A stretch of 64,000 bases of DNA from an uncultured Bacilli bacterium (GTDB lineage: Bacteria > Bacillota_I > Bacilli_A > RF39 > UBA660). Numbering within the stretch: the first letter of the stretch is position 1; each line of letters starts with the position of its first letter. The notes under the pieces are model-generated. The model was given only the letters and a program-made list of their open reading frames with translations, had not been told where the DNA came from and searched no databases. Of the stretch, positions 36,027 to 44,872 are shown in pieces. The translations under genes and the position numbers were made by a program. The DNA lies in the NCBI GenBank assembly GCA_934131695.1, contig CAKOZV010000002.1, forward strand, positions 1 through 64,000, read 5' to 3'.

Positions 36027-36039
36027 TATAGAGTGCTAA
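36013..36039. promoter_or_regulatory. CIRCE-like operator of htpG
   Basis: TTAGCAATT, nine bases, GAGTGCTAA. The right half is a perfect CIRCE half-site and the left half differs at two positions. The promoter's -35 box lies in the spacer, exactly as at the hsp20 operator. Confidence 0.82.
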
Positions 36040-36066
36040 TTATTTTTATTTAATATTATATATAGT

Positions 36067-36095
36067 AAAAGATAGGTAAAAGTTTGCCTATCTTT
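36067..36095 (-). terminator. Terminator of the Fic gene
   Basis: Minus-strand stem AAAGATAGG/CCTATCTTT with a 10-base loop, 10 bases past the Fic stop codon. Confidence 0.75.
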
Positions 36096-36104
36096 AAGTC
36101 ATAA

Positions 36105-37097
36105 TTAAATCTTATAATACATTTGGTTTTTACTATTTGGTTTATCAGGAATTGTTAGTTTAATTAAATCTCTTTCTATAGCAGGATGTAGATATTTATT
36201 TCTTAATGTATCTTTTGACTTAATATTTAATTTAGTCATCATTTCAGTAGCAGTCAGAGGTACGTTACGTTCCATAATATTTAATAATTTATTTATATTA
36301 ATTTCTTCTTCACTAACTGGAATGCTAGGTGCACTAAGGGCTTCATCTAGTGTTTCATCAATCATTTTAAGCATAAATTCAATAAATTCAGTGGAATCTC
36401 CTTTATTATTGCAATTAGCAATAGCTTTATAATAATCAGATTGAAATTTATGTATTTGAGACTCTATTGGTAAATATTCAAATATTTCTTTCCAATTATA
36501 TAGTAATATATTTTGCCATAATCTAGCTGTTCTTCCATTTCCGTCACTAAAAGGATGAATGAAAACAAATTCATAATGAAATATACTTGAAAGTATTAGT
36601 GGATGTACTTTTTCTTTATTATCGCTCATCCAAGTAAATAACTGATTTATTAAATTGCCAACTCTTTCTGGTGGTGGACACATGAAAATACACTTATCTC
36701 CATCAAAGACACCTTCATTACCTCTTCTAAATTCACCTGATTCATCTACCGTTAGAAAAGTCATAACTCCATGTATCTTTTTTAAGTCTTCTATAGAGTA
36801 CGGATTTATTAAAGAAAGCATTTCATATGCCTTATAAGCATTTTTTACCTCTTGAATATCCTTTTGTGGTCCTATAACTAGTTTACCATCTATTACATCC
36901 TTTACCTGTTCTAACGTTAAATTGTTATTTTCTATTGCTAAGGATGAATGTATAGAGTTAATCTTTGTTTGTTTTCTTAAATACGGCTTTTTATTTAAAT
37001 TAGAGTAATTATCTAATTTAGAGATTTTTAAAGAAATATTCGATACTCTTGTTAGCATCTCTTGTGTAATAGAAAAAGGCGGAACATAGTTTTCCAT
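36105..37097 (-). CDS. Fic-domain AMP transferase, class II, with winged helix
   Basis: A 330-residue Fic protein. The catalytic motif HPFSDGNGRTAR (His181) is complete. An N-terminal inhibitory helix motif SLAIEN (residues 52-57), with the Glu that blocks ATP, marks class II, so the enzyme is probably self-inhibited. The C-terminal 60 residues (ATEMMTKLNIKSKDTL) look like a winged helix-turn-helix. Such Fic proteins AMPylate proteins, often themselves or housekeeping targets. It is monocistronic with a GAGGTGAT site. There is no antitoxin partner next to it. Confidence 0.9.
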   Translation of the reverse strand: MENYVPPFSITQEMLTRVSNISLKISKLDNYSNLNKKPYLRKQTKINSIHSSLAIENNNLTLEQVKDVIDGKLVIGPQKDIQEVKNAYKAYEMLSLINPYSIEDLKKIHGVMTFLTVDESGEFRRGNEGVFDGDKCIFMCPPPERVGNLINQLFTWMSDNKEKVHPLILSSIFHYEFVFIHPFSDGNGRTARLWQNILLYNWKEIFEYLPIESQIHKFQSDYYKAIANCNNKGDSTEFIEFMLKMIDETLDEALSAPSIPVSEEEININKLLNIMERNVPLTATEMMTKLNIKSKDTLRNKYLHPAIERDLIKLTIPDKPNSKNQMYYKI

Positions 37098-37191
37098 AAA
37101 TTATCACCTCATTAATATCATATATATTATATCATATCCTAAGAAATTCAGCAATTCTAACTTGCATAAATCTTGCATAAATCTTACCTAA

Positions 37192-37224
37192 AAAGAAAAA
37201 GCAAGAACTTAATTAATTGCTTTT
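37192..37224 (-). terminator. Terminator of the desulfurase operon
   Basis: Minus-strand stem AAAAGCAA/TTGCTTTT followed by TCTTTTT. The loop holds the stop codon of the 75-codon fragment. Confidence 0.7.
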
Positions 37225-37436
37225 CCATTTACATATAGTTTATAACCATTAAAGTCTATATTACTATAAGATGTATCACTATCATCTAAGCTTGAGACAT
37301 AACTATCACCTGTTAATTTAATCTTAGAAGTTTTATTTAGTACTAATTTTATAGATTTAGCTTTATTATTACTATTAATAGTACCTTCATAGACATTAAA
37401 AAAGAAAGATTTATTTATTTTTATCTTTCTTATCAT
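37209..37436 (-). CDS. Truncated carbohydrate-binding-type domain fragment
   Basis: A 75-residue open frame that starts inside the 3' end of the TtcA-like gene (26-base overlap). It resembles only the C-terminal end of a repetitive beta-helix domain found in secreted clostridial carbohydrate-binding proteins: LVLNKTSKIKLTGDSYV, then a FNGYKLYVNGKAI ending. There is no signal peptide and the first ladder of repeats is missing. Probably a remnant of a larger secreted protein truncated when the upstream genes were joined to it. It may be translated by coupling. Confidence 0.45.
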   Translation of the reverse strand: MIRKIKINKSFFFNVYEGTINSNNKAKSIKLVLNKTSKIKLTGDSYVSSLDDSDTSYSNIDFNGYKLYVNGKAIN

Positions 37437-38250
37437 AATCTTCTAAAAAACTTTTATATACCCCATTAGTCTTTGTACCTAAAACACAATCTAAATTTAC
37501 ATTATCTAAGCTCTTGAAGATGTTATAGTCAGCATTTTTATTAATCTTTCTTAGATTCTTAATTAGTTCTTTCATCTCTTTTCGTTTACTAGTTCCATCA
37601 TTTATTAAGGAACATCCTTCTGTGAAACGACAAGCACAATTGATAAATGTTAATTCGTTAGTATTACGCCAAGAGATAATTGACTCTTCTTTGACTAGAT
37701 ATAATGGTCTAATAAGTTCAATACCTTCAAAGTTATCACTATGAAGTTTAGGCATCATAGTCTTTATTTCCGAACCATATAGCATTGATAAAAGCGTTGT
37801 TTCAATTACATCATCAAAGTGATGACCTAAAGCTATTTTATTACATCCTAGCTCTTTCGCTTTACTATATAAGAAACCTCTTCGCATTCTAGCACACATA
37901 TAACAAGGACTAGAATCTATTTGACTTACTACATCAAAGATATCACTTTCAAATATCTCAATAGGAATATTTAGTATTTTAGCATTATCTTCTATCATAG
38001 CTCGATTATACTCGTTATAACCTGGATCCATTACTACATATCTAGCGGTAAACTTAACTTTACCATGACGAATTAATTCTTGTATACACTTAGCTAATAG
38101 AAATGAATCTTTTCCTCCCGAAATACAAACCATTACATTATCATTTTCTTTGATTAATTCATATTCACTAACTGCTTTTATAAATTTAGAAAATATATCT
38201 TTACGATATTTCTTTATAATACTTCGCTCTATTTCTTTATACTTCTCCAT
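37411..38250 (-). CDS. TtcA/TilS-type PP-loop ATPase (tRNA thiolation-like)
   Basis: A 279-residue N-type ATP-pyrophosphatase. The PP-loop SGGKDS is near residue 44, the CxxC pair CYMCARMRRG near 116, GHHFDDVIETTLLS near 143, and a third cysteine region NCACRF near 206. This matches the TtcA group, which binds an Fe-S cluster and thiolates C32 of tRNA. Its start overlaps the stop of the cysteine desulfurase gene by 14 bases, so the sulfur donor and the user are made together. Substrate assignment (tRNA C32 or another base) is inferred. Confidence 0.82.
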   Translation of the reverse strand: MEKYKEIERSIIKKYRKDIFSKFIKAVSEYELIKENDNVMVCISGGKDSFLLAKCIQELIRHGKVKFTARYVVMDPGYNEYNRAMIEDNAKILNIPIEIFESDIFDVVSQIDSSPCYMCARMRRGFLYSKAKELGCNKIALGHHFDDVIETTLLSMLYGSEIKTMMPKLHSDNFEGIELIRPLYLVKEESIISWRNTNELTFINCACRFTEGCSLINDGTSKRKEMKELIKNLRKINKNADYNIFKSLDNVNLDCVLGTKTNGVYKSFLEDYDKKDKNK

Positions 38251-39367
38251 GATAAATCTCCTTATATATTAAATCAAATACTTTCAAAAATTCTTCAACT
38301 TCTTCTTTAGTAGTCTTATATGATAAACTTACTCTAATTGATGATGATGCTTTTTGTTTATCTTTAGTTAAGGCATATACTAGTTTAGATGGGGTTGTGA
38401 TGGGACAACATGAAGTTTTAGCAGAAAGAATGATATTATGTTCTTCAAACTTATCTAAGATAGTAAGAGCTTTTTCTCCTATAAGACTAAAGTTGATGAT
38501 AGATGGTAATGAGTTTTCTCTACTGTTGATAGAAACGTTTTTATATTCACTTAGATGTGATTTAATCATATCCCCTAATTCTTTTAGATAGTTATATCTT
38601 GCTTCTTGATTAGTAAGTGCTATTTCTAAAGCTTTTTCTAAGGCTAAAATATTGGCAAGTGATGGAGTTCCTGCTCGATAAATGGTTGTAGATTTACCTC
38701 CTTCTATTAATGGAGTTAATCTAACATTTTTCTTTTTTACTAAGATACCAAAGTTATCTAATCCATGAAACTTATGAGGATTTACAGTGACAAGGTCTAC
38801 ATTACTATAATCAATTGTTACCTTTCCAATAGACTGAGTAGCATCAGTATGAAAGTGACAGTTAGGATAACCCTTTAAAATAGTTGCTATTTCTTCTATT
38901 GGTTGTCTAAGAGCTAGTTCACTATCTACTGAGGTAACACTTACTAAAATAGTATCATCTCTTAACATACTCTTTAAGGATTCTATATCTACTACACCTT
39001 TATCAGTTACAGGAATAACTTCAACTTCAAAGCCAAGACGCTCTAAGCTAACTACTGAACTAGTAATAGAATTATGTTCTAAACTACTAATCAAGATATG
39101 CTTACCATAGTTTTTATAACTAAGACATAGTCCTTTAACTGCTAAGTTATTAGATTCAGTTGCACCTGAAGTATAAATAATCTCATCTTTTAACACTTTA
39201 AGCATATTAGCAATTCTTAAAGTACTACCACTTATCATTTTATTTTCTTCTCTTCCTAGTTTATGAATTGAATTTGGATTAGCATAATACTTTTTAGTTG
39301 TATTATAAAAGATATCTAATACTTCATCTTCTACAAAACTAGCTGCTACATTGTCTAAATAAATCAA
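38237..39367 (-). CDS. Cysteine desulfurase (NifS/IscS family)
   Basis: A 376-residue PLP enzyme that strips sulfur from cysteine. The N-terminus MIYLDNVAAS, the PLP lysine in NPHKFHG (about residue 198), HTDATQS near 178, and an active-site Cys in SAKTSCCP (about 321) are all visible. A GTG begins the frame three codons earlier, but AAGGGGTG lies best for the TTG at 39367, and the family starts with MIYLDN. It overlaps the TtcA-like gene, pointing to a dedicated tRNA-thiolation pair. Confidence 0.9.
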   Translation of the reverse strand: MIYLDNVAASFVEDEVLDIFYNTTKKYYANPNSIHKLGREENKMISGSTLRIANMLKVLKDEIIYTSGATESNNLAVKGLCLSYKNYGKHILISSLEHNSITSSVVSLERLGFEVEVIPVTDKGVVDIESLKSMLRDDTILVSVTSVDSELALRQPIEEIATILKGYPNCHFHTDATQSIGKVTIDYSNVDLVTVNPHKFHGLDNFGILVKKKNVRLTPLIEGGKSTTIYRAGTPSLANILALEKALEIALTNQEARYNYLKELGDMIKSHLSEYKNVSINSRENSLPSIINFSLIGEKALTILDKFEEHNIILSAKTSCCPITTPSKLVYALTKDKQKASSSIRVSLSYKTTKEEVEEFLKVFDLIYKEIYHGEV

Positions 39368-39409
39368 GTATATCACCCCTTTGTTTAAGTCTATATTATT
39401 ATAAGTAGA

Positions 39410-40690
39410 TTAATTTTCACTGTCAACATTGTTTTCTTCATATTTTTTATTCTGTTCTTCTGCAAAGAGTTTAGCCATTGTTTCACTATTTCTTGTTAAT
39501 CTTTTTATAGTTAACTCTTCCGCTTTATTATTAGCAAGTCTTAAGTTTCTATCACTAGAGATTAGGGCATCTTTTGTCTTTTGCAAATGATCAATTGTTT
39601 TATCTATTTCTTCTATTGCTTTACTAAACTTTTCGGATGCTATGCGATAGTTTTTAGCAAAACCACTCTTAAAGGCATTCATATTCTCTTCAAAGTGAGA
39701 TATATCAATATTTTGATTTTGTAAAACAAGCATTTCCTTTTTATATTCTAAGGCATTAAGAGCAGCTCCTCTAATTAAGGTTATTAAAGGAATAAAAAAC
39801 TGTGGTCTAATAACATACATCTTAGGATAACGATAAGAAACATCTACTATGCCCGTATTATAATAATCATTATCAATTTCAAGTAAGGATACAAGTACGG
39901 CATATTCACATTTTTTCTCTTTTCTATCTTTATCAAGTTCTTTAAAGAAGTCTTCATTCTTATGTTTAGTAGCTGTCATATCTGCTTCATTTTTCATCTC
40001 AAACATAATAGATACAATCTCTGTTTTCTCATCATCATAGTCTCTAAAGATAAAGTCACCTTTAGAACCGGTTCTTGCATCATTATCTTTTTCAAAGTAA
40101 GCATTAGGAAATAATGGTCTTAAGGTATTAAACTCATTATTACAATGTACTTCTAGACTTTCTCCTATCATCTTAGTTGATTGTCTTGCTTTCATATCTT
40201 TATAATAAGCAATCATCTCATCTTTATCTTTTAGTTTATTTTCATACACATCTTTGATATTTTTTTCTTTTAAGGCATACTCTTTACTATCTAATTCTAA
40301 CTGACTTTTCAAACTAGAAATATTCTTATCTTTTTCATTTTCTAGTTCTTTAATCTTAATATTTAACTTTGCTATTTCTTCTTTATATTCATTAGCTGTT
40401 TTAATCTTAGTATTTTCAACCAAACTATCTTCTAGTTGTTTTTTACTCTTTAATTCTTCATTTAGTTTTGTTATCTCTAAATCTTTTTCTTTTAGCATCG
40501 TACTTAATTTCTTTTCAAGTTCATTCTCAGCTAGCTTTATTGCTTGGTTCTTATCTTTTTCATATTGTTCTTGCCTTGTTGCTATCTCATTTTTAAATTC
40601 ACTATCTCTTACTTGTTTTACAATAGAGTCATATTGTTTCTCATCAATTTTAAAAATGGTTCCACAATTAGGACATTTTATTTCATTCAT
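39410..40690 (-). CDS. DUF2130 coiled-coil protein
   Basis: A 426-residue protein of the DUF2130 family. It starts with a zinc-ribbon-like CPNCGTIF, continues with a long coiled coil (residues 30-185), then a restriction-endonuclease-like core: GSKGDFIFRDYDD with a later IMFEMKNEADMT, a D-x(n)-E-x-K arrangement near 207-235. A second coiled coil ends it. Length is family-typical. A nuclease activity is predicted by fold, not shown. It lies 14 bases downstream of the DUF2318 lipoprotein gene in what may be the tail of the copper operon. Confidence 0.75.
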   Translation of the reverse strand: MNEIKCPNCGTIFKIDEKQYDSIVKQVRDSEFKNEIATRQEQYEKDKNQAIKLAENELEKKLSTMLKEKDLEITKLNEELKSKKQLEDSLVENTKIKTANEYKEEIAKLNIKIKELENEKDKNISSLKSQLELDSKEYALKEKNIKDVYENKLKDKDEMIAYYKDMKARQSTKMIGESLEVHCNNEFNTLRPLFPNAYFEKDNDARTGSKGDFIFRDYDDEKTEIVSIMFEMKNEADMTATKHKNEDFFKELDKDRKEKKCEYAVLVSLLEIDNDYYNTGIVDVSYRYPKMYVIRPQFFIPLITLIRGAALNALEYKKEMLVLQNQNIDISHFEENMNAFKSGFAKNYRIASEKFSKAIEEIDKTIDHLQKTKDALISSDRNLRLANNKAEELTIKRLTRNSETMAKLFAEEQNKKYEENNVDSEN

Positions 40691-40704
40691 AGTTTTACAC
40701 CTTT

Positions 40705-41199
40705 CTATTTTACTTTTTCTTTAAGATTTTTAAACTTAGATTTAAAAGTATCTACATAATCTTTATTAATAATAATTTTATTATCTTCTTCTTGTTTTTC
40801 TTCTACTGGAGTTGGATTGCAACCTCCTTTTTCTATTCCAATCTTATTTATATGAAACTTAGTACCACAGTTTTGGCATACTAAGTATTCACCTTCTTGG
40901 ATGAAGTAAGCTTTAGGAGATGGGTTACAAACCTGACAAGTATTAAGTGCTATTCTTACCTTACCATCAGTTCCCCTTACTAAGATAAACTGAATGATAA
41001 TACCCTCATCGTCATAATTTACAAAGGTAGCTGTACTTGTTATTTTACTAGTATCTAAAATAATACTATTATCTTCATTAGCTTTTACTGTTAGATATTT
41101 ATTTTCTATTTGTTTCTTTGTTTCCTTAGTTTTAGGACTACAACCATTAACAATTAAAACTAGGATTAAGATAAGAATAAGATAACTAATTTTCTTCAT
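40705..41199 (-). CDS. DUF2318 lipoprotein, metal-handling
   Basis: A 164-residue lipoprotein. The signal peptide ends in lipobox IVNGCS (Cys20). The mature part is the DUF2318 domain, with ALNTCQVCNPSPKAYF, VCQNCGTKF and GGCNPTPV, five cysteines that fit heme- or metal-binding. DUF2318 proteins accompany iron or copper uptake modules. The gene overlaps copZ by 14 bases and so belongs to the copA-copZ transcript. It probably binds metal on the outer face of the membrane; the metal is inferred from context. Confidence 0.78.
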   Translation of the reverse strand: MKKISYLILILILVLIVNGCSPKTKETKKQIENKYLTVKANEDNSIILDTSKITSTATFVNYDDEGIIIQFILVRGTDGKVRIALNTCQVCNPSPKAYFIQEGEYLVCQNCGTKFHINKIGIEKGGCNPTPVEEKQEEDNKIIINKDYVDTFKSKFKNLKEKVK

Positions 41200-41422
41200 T
41201 ACTTACTCCTTCATATTTATATCCTAAAGAGTTGATAGTACTTTCTACTGCTTTGATATTTAATTCTTTATCACTTAAAATGATAACACTATTATTCTTA
41301 AGATTTACTTTTACTTTTCTTATATCATCTAAACTTTCTAGAGCTTTAGTTACTTTATCAGCACAATGGTTACAACTCATTCCTTCTACTTTAATTATAG
41401 TTTTAATCTTCTTATTAAACAT
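41186..41422 (-). CDS. copZ: Copper chaperone (HMA domain)
   Basis: A 78-residue single heavy-metal-associated domain with the ligand motif GMSCNHC (Cys pair near residues 15-18) and a ferredoxin-like fold pattern. It carries Cu(I) to the CopA ATPase whose gene precedes it by 3 bases. An extended C-terminus (YEGVSNEEN) is minor. It overlaps the lipoprotein gene downstream. Length is normal for CopZ (68-80). Confidence 0.88.
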   Translation of the reverse strand: MFNKKIKTIIKVEGMSCNHCADKVTKALESLDDIRKVKVNLKNNSVIILSDKELNIKAVESTINSLGYKYEGVSNEEN

Positions 41423-41425
41423 TTC

Positions 41426-43615
41426 TTATTTCCCTTCTAGTTTTATTTTTCTGAGTCTTAGTGCATTAATTACAACCGTTAGACTACTTAAAGTCATAGC
41501 AAAAGAAGCAATCATCGGATTCATTATAATATTAAATTTAGCAAATAATCCTATAGCAATTGGTATCATTAAAATATTGTAAAAGAAGGAGAAGAAAAGG
41601 TTTTGCTTTATATTCTTAATAGTTTTCTTACTTATGATAAATAGATTAAGAATACTTTCTAAGTTATCATTCATTAAGATAATATCACTCGAATTATTAG
41701 CTATATCAGTACCACTTGCAATTGCTACACCAATAGTAGCAGTAGCAAGACTTGGAGCATCATTTATCCCATCTCCTACCATCATTACTTTTCTATTTTC
41801 TTTTAATAATTCTTTTATAACACTTGTTTTCTCTTTAGGAAGAAGTGATGTTTTTACTTCATCAAGTGCTAAATCTTTACTAATAATATTAGCTGTTTCT
41901 TTATTATCACCAGTTAACATTAAAACTTTTTTATTGCTTTTCTTTAACTTTTTAATAACTTCCCTAGCATTACTTCTTAGAGTATCTTTAACTCCTATTA
42001 AAGCGATTACTTTTCTTTCTTCTACTACATAAATAACACTATTTCCCTCTCTTACTAGTCTATTAAAGTCTAGTGAATGAATATCATAAATCATTAATTG
42101 GTCTACTAACTTATCATTTCCTAGATAGTATTTCTTATCATTAATAGTACCACTTACTCCTAGTCCTGCTATATTATTAAATTTAGTTACAGCAAGATTT
42201 GATTTACCATTAAAAGCTTTAGCAATAGGATGAGTTGATTTATTCTCTAAACTTGTTACTAATTCTAATATTTTCTTATCAGGATAATCACTATAATTAT
42301 AAATAGTTGATACTTGTAAATTACCATAAGTTAGTGTACCTGTTTTATCAAAGACAATGGTATCAATACTATTAAGCACTTCTAATGATTCACTATTTTT
42401 TATTAATAAACCTTTCTTAGCACAGAATCCTTCACTAACAATAACAGCTAAAGGAGTGGCAAGACCTAAAGAACAAGGACATGCTACTACTAAGACAGTT
42501 ACAAATCTAGTTAAAGCTATATCTAAATTATTTGTTAATAGATTAAAAATTAAGGTTAGAAAAGCGATAAGCAGAATACTTGGTACAAAGATAGAACTTA
42601 CTTTATCTGCTACTTTAGCAATAGCTGGTTTAGTATTAGTAGCTTCTACTACTAGTCTTACTATTTCGGAGATAGTTGAATCTTTACCTATATTAATCGC
42701 TTCATAAGTTATATAACCATTAGTATTAATGCTACCTGCTATTACTTTATCACCTATTTTTTTCTTGATTAGTTTACTCTCTCCAGTTATAAAAGCTTCA
42801 TCAAAGTAAGCACTTCCACTGATAATATTACCATCGACTGCTATTTTCTCACCTGGTTTACAAATTAAAGTATCATGTTTTTTCACTTCATCAATACTAA
42901 TTTCTTTTTCCCCTTCCCTAGTTTTTAATAAAGCTTTAGTTGGGGTTACTTGAACTAATTCTTTAATAGCTTCCTTCGTTTTAGATTTACTCTTAGTATC
43001 AATAAATCTTCCTAGTTTGACAAAGTAGATAACGATACAAAATGATTCATAGTAAAGACTTTCTACATAACTTGTTTGTCCTTTAATTATCATAATGGTA
43101 TTAAAGATGCTATAAATAAGACTTGCTAAAACACCGATAGACACTAAAGTATCCATATTAGGGGATTTATGAATAAGATTTAAATAACCACTTTTTAGAA
43201 TATCTTTTCCATAGTAAAGATAAGGAAGAGATAGTATTAGTAAAGTAATAGCATAGTTAACGGGATACTTTTCCATATTAAGTAGTGGTATAACAGGAAG
43301 ACCTACCATGTGTGACATAGAAATATAAAGTATTAAAATAGAAAGGATAGTATAAAAGGCAAATAATCTTTTATTAAGTTTCTCTTTCTTAAAGACCTTT
43401 TCTTCTGAATAGATACCCAAACTTTTATAACCTGCTTCTTCAATAAATCTTTCTAAATCGTTTAAAGATAGTGTCTCATCATACATAATAGTAGCAGTTG
43501 CTAAAACAAGGTTAACTGAGGCATCTACTACTCCTTTTTGTTTATTTAGATACTTTTCTAATGCCGATGAACAAGCACTACAACTCATTCCTTCAATACT
43601 TAAAATTACTTTCAT
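41426..43615 (-). CDS. copA: Copper-transporting P1B-type ATPase
   Basis: A 729-residue P-type ATPase that exports Cu(I). A single N-terminal metal domain has GMSCSAC (residues 8-14); eight membrane helices; the CPC channel motif in VACPCSLGLATP (about 378); phosphorylation site DKTGTLT (about 423); HP motif in KSTHPIAKA; and GDGINDAPSLA near 620. Bacillus CopA has two metal domains, so this is the short form. First gene of copA-copZ-DUF2318, driven by a promoter about 140 bases upstream with a GC-rich spacer that looks like a CsoR-type operator. Confidence 0.95.
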   Translation of the reverse strand: MKVILSIEGMSCSACSSALEKYLNKQKGVVDASVNLVLATATIMYDETLSLNDLERFIEEAGYKSLGIYSEEKVFKKEKLNKRLFAFYTILSILILYISMSHMVGLPVIPLLNMEKYPVNYAITLLILSLPYLYYGKDILKSGYLNLIHKSPNMDTLVSIGVLASLIYSIFNTIMIIKGQTSYVESLYYESFCIVIYFVKLGRFIDTKSKSKTKEAIKELVQVTPTKALLKTREGEKEISIDEVKKHDTLICKPGEKIAVDGNIISGSAYFDEAFITGESKLIKKKIGDKVIAGSINTNGYITYEAINIGKDSTISEIVRLVVEATNTKPAIAKVADKVSSIFVPSILLIAFLTLIFNLLTNNLDIALTRFVTVLVVACPCSLGLATPLAVIVSEGFCAKKGLLIKNSESLEVLNSIDTIVFDKTGTLTYGNLQVSTIYNYSDYPDKKILELVTSLENKSTHPIAKAFNGKSNLAVTKFNNIAGLGVSGTINDKKYYLGNDKLVDQLMIYDIHSLDFNRLVREGNSVIYVVEERKVIALIGVKDTLRSNAREVIKKLKKSNKKVLMLTGDNKETANIISKDLALDEVKTSLLPKEKTSVIKELLKENRKVMMVGDGINDAPSLATATIGVAIASGTDIANNSSDIILMNDNLESILNLFIISKKTIKNIKQNLFFSFFYNILMIPIAIGLFAKFNIIMNPMIASFAMTLSSLTVVINALRLRKIKLEGK

Positions 43616-43750
43616 AATTAGCTTTTCCTTTCAATTTTTATTATCTATTTCTTATATAATATTAAGTCTACGAATAATAAGGTCCTTTTTATATATTTTA
43701 CTTTGATACTACTCTCCACGTCTTATGGATATCTCTATTCCATCTTTACT

Positions 43751-43784
43751 ACCCAATTATAGGGGGTGGGGGTATTTATGTCAA
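43751..43784 (-). promoter_or_regulatory. copA promoter with CsoR-like operator
   Basis: On the minus strand TTGACA, 17-base spacer, TATAAT (43756-43784). The spacer contains TACCCCCACCCCC and just after the -10 box is TTGGGTA, so a TACCC...GGGTA inverted pair flanks the -10 region. CsoR-type copper repressors bind pseudo-palindromes of this kind. The run of C in DNA this AT-rich stands out. No csoR gene is in the window. Confidence 0.65.
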
Positions 43785-43819
43785 TAGTAAAACAAAAAGA
43801 AAAAGATCATATTAATGAC

Positions 43820-44680
43820 CTAGTTTGTTTCATCAAATAACTTTTTATTTTCATAATTAGTTATGATTACTTCTTCTACTTTTCCCCTTTTCTTTCCATT
43901 AGCATTAATATTTCTTTTAGCTTCTATTATATGGATATTGTAGTCTTTATATAAATCTTTTATTAGCGGCGTATTATAATTAGATAGCATTACATAGCAC
44001 CCTCTACCAGATAGTTCTTTATATACTTTAGCAAGTCTAATTTGCTCATCTTTACCAAAGCCATTTTCTGTATAACTAGTAAATATTTGTTTTTCCGAAT
44101 CATATGGTGGATCGAAGTAGATGAAGTCATTCTTCTTAGCAGTTTTAACCGCTTCTTCAAAATCTGTATTTAATATGGTTATATCATTAAAGTTTAAATA
44201 TGAATGAATAATACCAAGGTTTTGTCCTTCATAAGTATTTACTTTTATTTTTTTACCAAATGGTACGTTAAATTCATTCTTACTATTAACTCTATATAAA
44301 CCGTTGAAACAAGCTTTATTTAGATAAATTGTTCTAGCTGCTCTTTTATAATCAGCCATTCGTTTAAATTTAGCTTTATCCCTATCTTTATTTCGTATTT
44401 CATAATAATAATCTTCACTATGATTTGTCTCATGATGATTTAATTCATTACACATCTTAGTAAACTTTGTTTCATCTTTTATACAGTTAAAAATATTCAT
44501 TAATTCTTCATTATAATCATTTATCACTGCTTTTCTTGGTGATAATTCAAATAATAAAGCTCCTCCACCAACAAATGGCTCATAGTATGTATTATATTCA
44601 TCAGGGGCATATAGTTTTAGTTTATCAATTACTTGTCTTTTACCACCAGCCCACTTTACAAATGGTTTTCCTTTTATCAT
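43820..44680 (-). CDS. dam: Dam-type DNA adenine methylase
   Basis: A 286-residue N6-adenine methyltransferase of the D12 (alpha) class. Motif X/I reads FVKWAGGKRQ and YYEPFVGGGALLF (residues 8-45), motif IV is FIYFDPPYD near 195, and YRVNSKNEFNVPFG near 130 is the DpnM/Dam specificity region. Members methylate GATC. No cognate endonuclease is next to it, so it is probably an orphan or phage-derived. Its promoter carries a perfect 11-bp inverted repeat overlapping the -35 box. Confidence 0.9.
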   Translation of the reverse strand: MIKGKPFVKWAGGKRQVIDKLKLYAPDEYNTYYEPFVGGGALLFELSPRKAVINDYNEELMNIFNCIKDETKFTKMCNELNHHETNHSEDYYYEIRNKDRDKAKFKRMADYKRAARTIYLNKACFNGLYRVNSKNEFNVPFGKKIKVNTYEGQNLGIIHSYLNFNDITILNTDFEEAVKTAKKNDFIYFDPPYDSEKQIFTSYTENGFGKDEQIRLAKVYKELSGRGCYVMLSNYNTPLIKDLYKDYNIHIIEAKRNINANGKKRGKVEEVIITNYENKKLFDETN

Positions 44681-44713
44681 GTTTTTGCCTCCTAGTTAAG
44701 TTTCATATCAATT

Positions 44714-44758
44714 ATTGTATCAAAAATGTTACTAATTGTCAGTACTAACAATTAGTAA
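44714..44758 (-). promoter_or_regulatory. dam promoter with overlapping palindromic operator
   Basis: On the minus strand CTGACA, 17 bases, TACAAT. TTACTAATTGT and ACAATTAGTAA (44729-44739 and 44748-44758) are perfect inverted repeats with an 8-base centre. The right arm as written runs upstream of the -35 box and the left arm extends into the spacer. It looks like a repressor site. Confidence 0.7.
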
Positions 44759-44872
44759 ATATGATAATTCATAATGATACAGTAAATTTTCAAATTGATG
44801 ACTACTAAATCCATTATTGTAATTACGTTTAAACTATTAAATGATATTGTTTAGCTAAAAAACGCATCTAAT

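Noticed and set aside
41232..42707. Several plus-strand frames across copZ and copA
   Set aside because: Antisense shadows of well-supported metal-transport genes; hydrophobic composition reflects the membrane helices on the other strand.
43777..43840. A 20-codon plus-strand frame (MSIVKQKEKDH...) behind a GGGGGTGGGGG run
   Set aside because: It resembles a ribosome site and start, but the G-run is the reverse of the copA promoter spacer and the frame runs into the convergent dam gene.
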